Shown: positions 19,381-28,643 of the stretch, in pieces | How the letters are laid out: each line of letters opens with the position of its first letter | Position numbering within the stretch: the first letter of the stretch is position 1 | NCBI GenBank assembly: GCA_902362925.1 | Contig: CABIYL010000005.1 | Source of the DNA: Pseudoflavonifractor sp902362925 | Lineage (GTDB): Bacteria > Bacillota > Clostridia > Oscillospirales > Oscillospiraceae | Direction: 5' to 3' (one strand) | Length of the DNA: 64,000 nucleotides | Notes under the pieces: generated by a model | Database searches by the model: none | Told to the model about the DNA's origin: nothing | What the model saw: only the letters and a program-made list of their open reading frames with translations | Program-made: the position numbers and the translations under genes

Positions 19381-19473
19381 ATAAGCTCCGATTCAGCCTT
19401 TGCAGCTTATGAAGGCCTCCTTATGTGAACAGCAGTACGGCCGGTCGCTTTTTAAGCGGCCGGCCGTACTGCT
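19381..19473. repeat. Two hairpins after the catabolic operon, one with a ~20-bp stem
   Basis: The first pairs ATAAGCT (19381-19387) with AGCTTAT (19404-19410). The second pairs 19431-19450 with 19454-19473 with a single G-T pair and a 3-base loop. Neither has a clean T-tract. They sit between the OFA gene and the convergent hotdog gene and may act as a bidirectional terminator. Confidence 0.55.
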
Positions 19474-19499
19474 GCTTGGTCTTACCGGACATGCGCCGG

Positions 19500-19919
19500 T
19501 CAGTTGTTCTCCCTGGGTCTGGGGTCCAGGGTGTAGCCGTTGACTGTGAGATGGGCTATCTGGGCGCCCAGGTCGTCGGTGACATCCACGGCATAGAGGC
19601 AGGTGGTGCGGCCCGCCTTCAGGCATCTGGCCTCCGCAATCAGGGTTTTCCCCCGGGAGGGGGCGAGGAAGGTAATGGACACCTGCTGGGTAACCGTGGA
19701 GCGTTCGCTGTGGCCGTTGGTAGCCACGGCGAAGGCAAAGTCCGCCAGGGTGAAGATGGCGCCCCCCATGGGGACGGAGTTAATGTTGAGGTGGATGGGA
19801 CGGATGGGCATGGAGCAGACGGCATGTCCGGGCTCGGCAATATCAATGACGGCGCCTGCCACTTCAACGGCAAAGCGGTCGCCGGCAAAGCAGGCGCGGA
19901 TCTGGTCAAGGGTGGGCAT
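19500..19919 (-). CDS. PaaI-type hotdog-fold thioesterase
   Basis: A 139-residue acyl-CoA thioesterase-like protein. The segment LNINSVPMGGAIFTLADFAFAVATNG is the hotdog central helix region, with a Gly-Gly before the helix and an acidic Asp in it. VTQQVSITFLAPSRGKTLIAEARCLKAGRTTCLYAVDV forms the strands. It would hydrolyse an acyl- or aryl-CoA in the cytoplasm. The ATG at 19919 has GAAAGGGG eight bases upstream; a GTG three codons earlier overlaps it. It is divergent from the XRE regulator. Substrate unknown; it could relieve CoA trapping in the nearby acyl-CoA pathway. Confidence 0.82.
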   Translation of the reverse strand: MPTLDQIRACFAGDRFAVEVAGAVIDIAEPGHAVCSMPIRPIHLNINSVPMGGAIFTLADFAFAVATNGHSERSTVTQQVSITFLAPSRGKTLIAEARCLKAGRTTCLYAVDVTDDLGAQIAHLTVNGYTLDPRPRENN

Positions 19920-20042
19920 GGAGAGCACCCCTTTCTAAAGAATTTTGCACAGACTTGGGCTGCGCGGTGGATAAATTATAGCAAGCACAGGGGAGAAGCA
20001 CAACTGTTTTTGCTCTTCCAGGCCGTCTGCACCCATGCCAAT

Positions 20043-20118
20043 TTTCCTGATAGGAAATATTTTTCCATCGCAACAAGAAAAATACTACCTTCAATCCGGA
20101 GAAAAAGGGCGCTATACT
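20043..20118 (+). promoter_or_regulatory. Promoter of the XRE gene with upstream palindrome
   Basis: TTCAAT (20090-20095) and TATACT (20113-20118) are 17 bases apart. A perfect palindrome TTTCCT-GAT-AGGAAA at 20043-20057 lies upstream in the divergent region and may be the operator of the XRE protein or of the thioesterase. Confidence 0.55.
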
Positions 20119-20147
20119 GAGGGCACAAACAAGAAAGGAGTGAGCAC

Positions 20148-21230
20148 ATGAAAGTGTGTCTGGCGGAGAACATCCGCATGCTGAGAAAAGAGCGGGGACT
20201 GACCCAGGAGCAGCTGGCCGAGGCCATGGGGATTACGGTGGGGACGGTGTCCAAATGGGAGACGGGCAGCTGTGTCCCGGACGTGTCTCTGATGATGGAG
20301 CTGGCGGAGTTTTTTGAGACCAGCGTGGATGTGCTTCTGGGGTATGAGCGGCAGAGCATGGCCCTGGAGGACAGACTGGAGCGGCTCAAGAGCCTGCGCA
20401 TGAGCAAGCACTACGATGAGGCGTTTCGGGAAGGCGAGCAGGCCCTGCAGAAGTACCCCAACAGCTTCCGGGTGGTGTACGAGTGCGCCCAGCTCTATCA
20501 GGTGGCAGGGATAGAGCTGGGGGACGGCCAGATGCTCCGGCGCTGCCGGGCGCTGTTCCGGCGGAGCCTGGGCCTGCTGGACCAGAACCGGGACCCGGAA
20601 ATCGGGGAAATCTCCATCCGCAACGACATTGCGGCAGCCTACCTGAGCCAGGGGGAGCGGGAGAAGGGGATCGCCCTGCTGAAGGAGAACAACACAGCGG
20701 GCATCAACAATGCGGCAATCGGGAACGAGCTGGCCATGGACGAGGCCACCAGTGAGGAGGCCCTGACCTACCTGTCCAAGGCGCTGCTGGACGCCGGCAG
20801 CCAGGTGGTCCGGTTCGCCATCGGCTACAGCAACGCCTGTCTCCGCCTGGGCAGAGCGGGGGATGCCCTTGCCTTCACCCAGCTGCTGCTCCAGTTCCAG
20901 GAGGGGCTGAAGAAGCCGGGCAAGACCTCCTACCTGGACAAGGTCAGCGTCATGCTCCTGACGCTGTGCGCCTTCTCCAGCATGGATATGGGGGATGCGG
21001 CACAGGCCGAGGAATATCTCAAACAGGCCAGGGACCAGGCCGCCCGCTTTGACGCAGCGCCCAACTGCACGATGGAGCATGTGCGCTTCATCATGCCCAG
21101 CCAGAACGCCGCCTATGACGACTTCGGCGCCACAGCGGCGGACGGCATCCGGCGGCTGCTGGAGGAGAACCGGGAGGAGTACCCGGGTCTGCTGGAGCAG
21201 TGGGAGAAGCTGTGCCGGGAAGGAAACTGA
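20148..21230 (+). CDS. XRE family regulator with TPR-like sensor region
   Basis: A 360-residue protein. Residues 1-62 form a classical Cro/CI helix-turn-helix (LRKERGLTQEQLAEAMGITVGTVSKWE). The remaining ~300 residues are helical and repeat-like (EAFREGEQALQKYPNSFRVVYECAQLY), resembling TPR-containing regulators that sense peptides or proteins. AAGAAAGGAG precedes the ATG. It is monocistronic with its own promoter and terminator. Target unknown. The oligopeptide transporter on the opposite strand next door makes a peptide ligand possible, but the sequence does not show this. Confidence 0.85.
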   Translation: MKVCLAENIRMLRKERGLTQEQLAEAMGITVGTVSKWETGSCVPDVSLMMELAEFFETSVDVLLGYERQSMALEDRLERLKSLRMSKHYDEAFREGEQALQKYPNSFRVVYECAQLYQVAGIELGDGQMLRRCRALFRRSLGLLDQNRDPEIGEISIRNDIAAAYLSQGEREKGIALLKENNTAGINNAAIGNELAMDEATSEEALTYLSKALLDAGSQVVRFAIGYSNACLRLGRAGDALAFTQLLLQFQEGLKKPGKTSYLDKVSVMLLTLCAFSSMDMGDAAQAEEYLKQARDQAARFDAAPNCTMEHVRFIMPSQNAAYDDFGATAADGIRRLLEENREEYPGLLEQWEKLCREGN

Positions 21231-21235
21231 CGCAG

Positions 21236-21270
21236 AAAGGCCGGGTCCCGCTCAGGGACCCGGCCTTTTA
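21236..21270. terminator. Bidirectional terminator between XRE gene and the opp operon
   Basis: A 14-bp stem, AAAGGCCGGGTCCC with GGGACCCGGCCTTT, around a short loop, with T runs on both sides. It can end the XRE gene and the convergent opp transcript. Confidence 0.88.
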
Positions 21271-21272
21271 AA

Positions 21273-21479
21273 TCAGAGGAATCGGAAGAAAAACAGGTAG
21301 AGCACCAGAAGAAAGACGGCAATGACGCCAATCAGCACCGGGATAAACACAATCAGTGCGGCCAGAATCATGGCCAGCCGGTCCTTTTTCTCCAGGGGCA
21401 GCTCTTCCCGATCCTTCTCAAACCGCTCTTCCGCCTCCTTGACGTTCAGGACGCGGTTAATCTTTTTCCCGAAGAGCAT
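21273..21479 (-). CDS. Small membrane protein, unknown
   Basis: A 68-residue protein with a charged N-terminal half (VKEAEERFEKDREELPLEKKDR) and a C-terminal hydrophobic half that could form one long or two short membrane helices, ending in FFFRFL. The gene begins six bases after the oppF stop, so it is the last gene of the peptide transporter operon. No family recognised. It could be a small accessory subunit. Confidence 0.6.
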   Translation of the reverse strand: MLFGKKINRVLNVKEAEERFEKDREELPLEKKDRLAMILAALIVFIPVLIGVIAVFLLVLYLFFFRFL

Positions 21480-21485
21480 GGGAAA

Positions 21486-22485
<1,000 letters not shown>

Positions 22486-22496
<11 letters not shown>

Positions 22497-23481
22497 GTTC
22501 TGTCCTCCCCGCAGTCTCCGGGTAGAAACACCGGACCAAATGATTGGGCGCGACCTCCACCAGCGCGGGCTCGGCCTGCTTGCACTTCTCGGTGCAGTAC
22601 TTGCACCGGGGGCCAAACTTGCAGCCCTTGGGCAGGTACAGCGGGTTGGGCACCGCGCCGGGGATGGCCTCCAGCCGCTTGCCCTTGGGGGTGTTGAGCC
22701 GGGGGATGGAGGTCATCAGGCCCTCGGTGTAGGGGTGGGAGTGGACGCCCTTGTGGAAGATGGTGTGGGCGTCGGCCTTCTCCACGATCTGGCCGCAGTA
22801 CATAACGGCCACCTCGTCGGCCATCTCATGGATGACGCCCAGGTCGTGGGTGATGAACAGGATGGAGGAACCGGTCTGCTGCTTGAGCTCGTTCATCAGC
22901 TTGAGGATCTGGGCCTGGATGGTCACGTCCAGAGCGGTGGTGGGCTCATCGGCGATGAGCAGCTTGGGCCGGCAGGCCAGGGCCATGGCGATCATGACGC
23001 GCTGGCGCATACCGCCGGACAGCTGGAAGGGATACTGCTTGGCCACCCGCTCCGGGTTGGGGATCTTGACGTCAGCAAGCAGGGAGGCGGCCTTTGCGTG
23101 GGCCTCCTTCTTGCTCATGTGCTGGTGGAGCATCAGGACCTCGCCGATCTGGCGCTCCACGGTGAACACCGGGTTGAGGGAGGTCATGGGCTCCTGGAAG
23201 ATGACAGAAATTTCGTTGCCGCGGATATGGTGCAGGTCCTTGTCGGAGGCGGCCAGAATGTCCTGGCCGTCAAAGGTAATGCTGCCGCTCTCGATATAGC
23301 CGTTGCCGTCCAGCAGGCGGATGATGCTCATGGCGGAAACGCTCTTACCGGAACCGGACTCGCCCACGATGCCCAGGGTCTTGCCGGCCTCCAGGCTGTA
23401 GGTCACGTCGTTGACGGCCTTTACGATGCCCTTCTTGGTTTTGAAGAAGGTGTGCAGGTTTTTGACTTCGAGCAGACTCAT
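22486..23481 (-). CDS. oppD: Oligopeptide/dipeptide ABC transporter ATPase (OppD/DppD type)
   Basis: A 331-residue ABC ATPase: Walker A GIVGESGSGKS (about 38-48), signature LSGGMRQRVMIAMALA, Walker B LLIADEPTTALD, and the Opp C-terminal extension with the cysteine cluster CKFGPRCKYCTEKC. It lies between the OppC-type permease (7-base gap) and oppF (overlap), in normal opp order. It hydrolyses ATP on the cytoplasmic side. Confidence 0.94.
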
Positions 23482-23488
23482 ATCCGGT

Positions 23489-25297
23489 TCACCTCTCTTT
23501 CGACTTGGGATCGATGGCGTCCCGCAGGCCGTCGCCGATGCAGTTGATGCTGATGGTGCAGATACCCAGCATCAGGGCCGGGAACACCCAGCGCCACCAG
23601 TAGTTCTCGATAACCTGGCCGTTCTGCGCACCGGTGAGCATGTTGCCCCAGGTGGCGTTGGGCTCGTTGACGCCGAAGCCGATGAAGGACAGGGAGGACT
23701 CGGTCAGCATACAAGTGGCGAAGTTCAGGGTGGCGTTGACGATGATAACAGTGATGATATTGGGCAGGATGTGGCGGAAGATGATGCCGGTCTCCTTGAC
23801 GCCAAGGGACTTGGCGGCGGTGACAAACTCCTGCTCACGCTCGGCCAGCACGCTGCCGCGGACCAGACGGGCGATACCGGGCCAGGACAGCAGACCCAGG
23901 ATACACATGATCAGGATGATACGCTGGGTTTCGCTGATGCTGTTGCCCAGAATGGACGACAGGATAATACAGAAGGGGAGGAAGGGGATGGAGGAGACGA
24001 TCTCGGTCAGACGCATGAGCAGGTTGTCCACCTTACCGCCCTTGTAGCCGGACACGCCGCCCACAATGATGCCGATGATGGTGGAGATGATGACGGAGAT
24101 GGCGCCCACGGTCATGGTCATACGGCCGCCCACCAGAATACGGCGGAACAGGTCGCGGCCAAAGGCGTCGGTGCCCATCAGGTAGCCCTTCAGGCCCCAG
24201 GACACCACGCTGCCGTCCTCCTGGATGGCGTAGTTGGCGTAGTAGCCGGCATCCACGGAGGCCACGGAGGTGGCGCTGGAGGGAGCGGAGGCCTGGCCGT
24301 GGGTGTTGTCGCCCCAGGACACCACGCTGCCGTCGTTGAGGATGGCGGTGTAGTGATAGCGGCCGGCGGAGATGGCGGCCACCTGGCCCTGAATCTCCTC
24401 GGGCACGTTGAGGGACTTCTTGATGTTGTTGCCCCAGGTGTACACCCGGCCGTCGGAGGTGACGGCGGCGGCGCTCTCATCGGTGATGGCCAGGTCAATG
24501 ACGTTGCCCTGGATCTCCTCGGGGATGTTGGTGTAGGCGGAGGTCTTGGTGGTCAGGGGCACAACCTCGCCGTCCTTGGTCAGCACCATGACAATGTTGG
24601 TGCTGGCGGCGAACTTGTCGATGTTGCCCTGGACACCCTCGGGGTAGGTGATGCGCAGCAGATAGTCGCTGCCCCAGTTGTACATCTTGCCGTCTTCGGT
24701 CAGGGCCAGAGAAATCTGGTAGCCGGCCAGAATCTGCTTGATGTCGTTGCCGCCGGTGCGCAGATCAATGGGGATGTTGCTCAGACCCATACGGTCGTTG
24801 CCCCAGGTGAAGATCTGGCCGTCCTCATTCACGGCCACCACGTGGTCCAGACCGGCGGAGATCTGCACCAGCTTACCGGTCTCGCTGGAGCTGGGGATGT
24901 TCTTCAGCTTCTCGTTGGGGAAGGTGCCCCACTCGTAGACGTTGCCGTCCTTATCCACGCCCACGGAGAAGGAGCTGCCCACGGACATGTCCTGGGCGTT
25001 GCCCTGGAGGCCGTTGGGTACAGTGAGCATGCCGAAGCCGGGGGCCACGTTGGACTGGGTCACGTCCTGATAGTACAGGTCAATGGGGAAGAAGTAGGGC
25101 AGGATAACGCAGCACAGGAAAATGAAAACGAACAGAATGACGCCCACCATGGCGATCTTGTCCCGGACAAAGGAGTGGAGCACCATCTGCATGGGGCTCT
25201 GAAGGACCTCGTCCTCCTCCTGAGGGAGACTGCCCACCACCATGCGCTGAGCCGCCATGGAGGCAGTGGAGCGGCGGTTTTTCTTTTGATTTCGCAT
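23489..25297 (-). CDS. oppC: OppC/DppC-type permease with inserted RCC1-like beta-propeller
   Basis: A 602-residue permease, about twice the normal OppC length. Residues 1-70 hold the cytoplasmic tail and first membrane helix (AMVGVILFVFIFLCCVILPYFF). Normal OppC sequence resumes at GTDAFGRDLFRRILVGG (about 375) and runs through the EAA loop (EFVTAAKSLGVKETGIIFRHILPN) to the end. In between, residues ~95-370 carry seven RCC1-like repeats spaced 40-43 residues apart, six of the form (D/E)DG-x-(V/I/M)-(Y/F/V)-x-WG, around residues 109, 152, 195, 235 (degenerate), 275, 315 and 355. The insert is in the first extracytoplasmic loop, so the propeller would face outside and could touch the binding protein, cell wall or substrate. 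AAAGGAGG precedes the ATG. Confidence 0.93.
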   Translation of the reverse strand: MRNQKKNRRSTASMAAQRMVVGSLPQEEDEVLQSPMQMVLHSFVRDKIAMVGVILFVFIFLCCVILPYFFPIDLYYQDVTQSNVAPGFGMLTVPNGLQGNAQDMSVGSSFSVGVDKDGNVYEWGTFPNEKLKNIPSSSETGKLVQISAGLDHVVAVNEDGQIFTWGNDRMGLSNIPIDLRTGGNDIKQILAGYQISLALTEDGKMYNWGSDYLLRITYPEGVQGNIDKFAASTNIVMVLTKDGEVVPLTTKTSAYTNIPEEIQGNVIDLAITDESAAAVTSDGRVYTWGNNIKKSLNVPEEIQGQVAAISAGRYHYTAILNDGSVVSWGDNTHGQASAPSSATSVASVDAGYYANYAIQEDGSVVSWGLKGYLMGTDAFGRDLFRRILVGGRMTMTVGAISVIISTIIGIIVGGVSGYKGGKVDNLLMRLTEIVSSIPFLPFCIILSSILGNSISETQRIILIMCILGLLSWPGIARLVRGSVLAEREQEFVTAAKSLGVKETGIIFRHILPNIITVIIVNATLNFATCMLTESSLSFIGFGVNEPNATWGNMLTGAQNGQVIENYWWRWVFPALMLGICTISINCIGDGLRDAIDPKSKER

Positions 25298-25310
25298 TGT
25301 CTTCCCTCCT

Positions 25311-26303
25311 TTAGTTCTCGAGTCGGACGCGGGGATCCACGATGGTGTAGGCGACGTCCATGATCACGTTGCCGGCCAGGGACAGCACCACGTAGAACAT
25401 CTGCATGGTGAGCACCACGGCGAAGTCGCGCTGGAGCAGGCCGTCGATAAGCATCTTGCCAAGGCCGGGCCACAGGAACACGCTCTCAATGACGATGGAG
25501 CCGCCGAACAGGCCGATGACCCACCAGGTGGTGATGGTCACGATGGGAATCAGGGCGTTGCGGAAGGCGTGGATATACACGACCACCTTTTCACGCAGGC
25601 CCTTGGCACGGGCGGTCTTGATATAGTCCATGCGCAGCACGTCGATCATGGCGGCGCGGACATAGCGGGTGATGCCGCCGATACCGGACACGGCCATGAC
25701 CAGCACGGGCAGGACCATGTGCCATGCCATATCAAGGAATGCTTCCATGCCTGTTGCATTCAATCCGGCGCTTTTTACGCCGCTGATGGGGAATATGGGG
25801 AACTTGACGGCCAGCAGGAAGATGGCCAGCAGGGCGACGATGAACTGGGGCAGACTGTAGCCCACGATGGTCAGCACCTGGACCGACTTGTCAAAGATGC
25901 CGTTTTTCCGCACTGCGGTTACAATGCCCAGCGGGATGGCGATGGCGAACACCACGATCATGGTCAGCACGTTGAGCAGCACGGTGTTGGCCATGGGGGC
26001 ACCGATGATATTGATGACCGCCTGCTTGTACTGGGTGGAGTAGCCAAAGTTGCCGGTGAGCATGTTACCCATCCAGGACACGTACTGGACCGGCAGGGGC
26101 TTGTCCAGACCCAGACTGGCCACCGTCTTGTCATACAGGGCCTGGTAGGCGTCGGGCTTCATGGTGGTCTTGCTGTCACCCAGCATGATGTCCACCGGGT
26201 TACCCGGCATGGACTTATAGATTGCGAACATCAGGATGGAAATGATAAAGAATACAAAAACGATATACACCAATCGTTTCAGTAAATATCTTCCTTTTCC
26301 CAT
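25311..26303 (-). CDS. oppB: Oligopeptide/dipeptide ABC transporter permease (OppB/DppB type)
   Basis: A 330-residue inner-membrane permease: N-terminal helix KRLVYIVFVFFIISILMFAIY, the PGNP motif after it (MPGNPVDIMLG), several helices, and the EAA motif DYIKTARAKGLREKVVVYIHAFRNALIPI. It lies between the binding-protein gene and the OppC-like gene. GGAAAGG precedes the ATG. Length is normal and, unlike its partner, it has no insert. Confidence 0.94.
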   Translation of the reverse strand: MGKGRYLLKRLVYIVFVFFIISILMFAIYKSMPGNPVDIMLGDSKTTMKPDAYQALYDKTVASLGLDKPLPVQYVSWMGNMLTGNFGYSTQYKQAVINIIGAPMANTVLLNVLTMIVVFAIAIPLGIVTAVRKNGIFDKSVQVLTIVGYSLPQFIVALLAIFLLAVKFPIFPISGVKSAGLNATGMEAFLDMAWHMVLPVLVMAVSGIGGITRYVRAAMIDVLRMDYIKTARAKGLREKVVVYIHAFRNALIPIVTITTWWVIGLFGGSIVIESVFLWPGLGKMLIDGLLQRDFAVVLTMQMFYVVLSLAGNVIMDVAYTIVDPRVRLEN

Positions 26304-26387
26304 TCACCTTTCCTCCGTTTCAAATTTATGGGATAGGGCTTCCCGTCTACCGTGGGATATGGCTTATCTGTATTGTGTCCATTCCCA

Positions 26388-26425
26388 GGGAAATGCGGCA
26401 TGAAAAGCGGTATGCTGCATTTCCC
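26388..26425 (-). repeat. Intercistronic hairpin between binding protein and oppB
   Basis: GGGAAATGCGGCAT (26388-26401) pairs with ATGCTGCATTTCCC (26412-26425) with one G-T pair. There is no T-tract. It may protect the 3' end of the binding-protein mRNA. Confidence 0.5.
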
Positions 26426-26444
26426 CGGGAATGCCCAAATACCG

Positions 26445-26487
26445 GAAAACCGGCGGAACCCGCGCAAAACCTGCGGGGTTCCGCCGG
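26445..26487 (-). terminator. Partial terminator after the binding-protein gene
   Basis: A 14-bp GC stem with one bulge (26450-26463 with 26473-26487), ten bases past the stop, followed on the minus strand by TTTTCC. It probably gives more binding protein than membrane subunits. Confidence 0.7.
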
Positions 26488-26496
26488 ATATTCGGC

Positions 26497-28395
26497 TTAG
26501 GCCTCTACCCAGGCATCCAGGACGGCGCGGGACCACTCCCAAACGGAGGTGGAGGTCCAGTCATGGAGCTTCGTGGAGTAGAAATCGTAATACTCGTCGG
26601 AATACAGGGGGATATCGGGCAGCTTGTCGTTCCAAATCGCGATGAAGTTCTGCCAGGCGGTCAGCCAGGCCTCGGTGTCCTCGTAGGGGATGGGCTTCAG
26701 AGCCTCAGCGGCGGCAGCCAGCTCCTCGTCGGCGATCCAGTTGCTGTTGTAACCGCCCTGCATCCACACGGGATCGGTGGAGTAGTAGTACCAGGGAGAG
26801 CTGGCCAGAGCGAAGCCGGTGGCCAGGTTGTACATGTTGTAGATCTCGCCGGAGTGGTCGATACCGGAGAGCATGGTGGGGAAGTCGGTGGTGGTAGCCT
26901 TCAGCTCCATACCGGCCTCAGCCATGGCCTCGGGCAGCATGGTGGCCAGCAGCTCGGACACGGGGTTGCCGCTGGTGTTGCACCACTGGATGACCAGGGG
27001 CTTCAGCTCGCCGTTGACGTCCTTGTAACGGGTGCCGGTGCCGGAGTAGGGAGTGCCATCGGCGTTCAGAGTCCAGCCGTCCTCGTCCAGCAGCTGCTTG
27101 GCCATGTCGATGTTCTTCTCATAGGTGTTCAGGTTGGCGTCGATCCAGTCCTGGGACTCCTGGTACTCCCACTGAGCCAGGCCGTAGTAGGCGTGAACCA
27201 CGGAGGCGTAGCCGCCGCTGTACTGATAGGCGAACTGGTTGCGGTCCAGGCAGTAGGCAATGGCCTTACGGACGTTCTCGGAGTCGGTGGGGAACTGGCT
27301 GCAGTCGAACTGCACCTTGCCGTAGCCGTTACGGTAGAAGGTGTTGTCCAGAGCCTTGCCGGCCTCCACCAGATCCAGACCGGCGTTGATGGTGTCGGCG
27401 CCGGAGCACTGGAACAGCAGGTCAACGGAACCGGAAGCCAGCTCGTTGATCATGGTGTCGCTCTTGACGGTCTTGATGACGATCTTCTCGATCAGGGGCT
27501 TCACGCCGCGGTAGTCGCCGGCGTAGCTGGGGTTAACAACCACAACACCCTGACGGCTGGAGATATCGTAAGACTGGAACAGGTAGGGGCCGCAGGTGAC
27601 GGTGGGGTTGTAACGATAGCCGGTGGTGGGGTCGTTGATGGTCTTGAGCAGCAGATCGGAGGTGAAATCACCGGTGATCATAGCGCCCTCGGGAGTGTCC
27701 ACCACGTCGCAGTCGGGGGCGATGACGTGCATGGGACGGGGAGCGGCGGAAGCGTAGGTGATGTCGTAGTGGTAGGGCAGCTCAGCGGCGCTGACAGTGA
27801 CGGAGTAGGTCATGTCATCCACCAGGTGGACGCCGGCGAACTTGTCGGTCTTGCCGTCAAAGTAGTCCTGATAGCCCACCAGAGGATAGCCGGCCTGGCT
27901 GGGATAGCCGTCAACGGCGTTCATCTCGGGGCTGCTCTCCAGCAGCAGCTGGAAGACATAGTTCTTGGCGGTGATGGGGGTACCGTCGCTCCACACCAGG
28001 CCGTCGTTGATGGTCACGGTGTAGGTCTTGGTGCCGTCCTCGTTCTCCACTTCCTCGTGGCTGGCCACGACGGTGGGATCGTAGATCCACTCGCCCTCCA
28101 TGTCGGAGACAATGGTGCCGTAGCCGTGGATCAGGTCGTACAGCTTGTAGTTGGTGGCGTTGTTATTGAAGCTGGTGTCGTAGAAGTCGTTCTCCAGGTC
28201 GGTGGTGGTGCCGATGACCAGCTGGCCAGTGGGCTCGGTGGGCTTGGTAGCAGTCTCACCGGTAGTCTGGCTCTCAGAGGGTGCGGGGGAGTTGCTTGCA
28301 GAGGGATTGGTGGTCACGGTCTGCTGGCCGCAGGCAGCGAGAGAGAGAACAGTGGCGCCTGCGAGCAGGAGGGACAGCAGCTTTTTCTTTTGCAT
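26497..28395 (-). CDS. oppA: Oligopeptide ABC transporter substrate-binding lipoprotein (SBP family 5)
   Basis: A 632-residue extracellular binding protein. A lipoprotein signal (KKKLLSLLLAGATVLSLAAC, lipobox LAAC, Cys22) is followed by a Ser/Thr/Pro-rich linker and the SBP family 5 domain (TYTVTINDGLVWSDGTPITAKNYVF). It captures peptides (or another family 5 ligand) for the adjacent permease. Family 5 proteins are usually 500-600 residues. AAAGGAAGACGG precedes the ATG. It is the first gene of the operon, with its own promoter. A nearby oligoendopeptidase F supports peptide use. Confidence 0.92.
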   Translation of the reverse strand: MQKKKLLSLLLAGATVLSLAACGQQTVTTNPSASNSPAPSESQTTGETATKPTEPTGQLVIGTTTDLENDFYDTSFNNNATNYKLYDLIHGYGTIVSDMEGEWIYDPTVVASHEEVENEDGTKTYTVTINDGLVWSDGTPITAKNYVFQLLLESSPEMNAVDGYPSQAGYPLVGYQDYFDGKTDKFAGVHLVDDMTYSVTVSAAELPYHYDITYASAAPRPMHVIAPDCDVVDTPEGAMITGDFTSDLLLKTINDPTTGYRYNPTVTCGPYLFQSYDISSRQGVVVVNPSYAGDYRGVKPLIEKIVIKTVKSDTMINELASGSVDLLFQCSGADTINAGLDLVEAGKALDNTFYRNGYGKVQFDCSQFPTDSENVRKAIAYCLDRNQFAYQYSGGYASVVHAYYGLAQWEYQESQDWIDANLNTYEKNIDMAKQLLDEDGWTLNADGTPYSGTGTRYKDVNGELKPLVIQWCNTSGNPVSELLATMLPEAMAEAGMELKATTTDFPTMLSGIDHSGEIYNMYNLATGFALASSPWYYYSTDPVWMQGGYNSNWIADEELAAAAEALKPIPYEDTEAWLTAWQNFIAIWNDKLPDIPLYSDEYYDFYSTKLHDWTSTSVWEWSRAVLDAWVEA

Positions 28396-28504
28396 CTTTC
28401 CGTCTTCCTTTCCTGTCTGATTCGGAACTGCCCTTCACAGTAGGCGCAGCGAACCGGAGGAGTCCTCCGCCGAATCGCTGCACCGTGCTAATGAAAGCTT
28501 GTAT

Positions 28505-28533
28505 ATTCTATCAAAAAAACACCGGATAATCAA
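28505..28533 (-). promoter_or_regulatory. Promoter of the opp operon
   Basis: On the minus strand TTGATT (28528-28533) and TAGAAT (28505-28510) are 17 bases apart, about 110 bases before the binding-protein start. Confidence 0.7.
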
Positions 28534-28643
28534 GAGGAACCGCAATATTTGCAAAAAAAGTAGCAAGAGGGGTGGGGGAATCACGGTTTTTTATTATCTC
28601 GGACTCGGAAGAAATATCTCTGTATGGCGGAATAATGTCCGCA

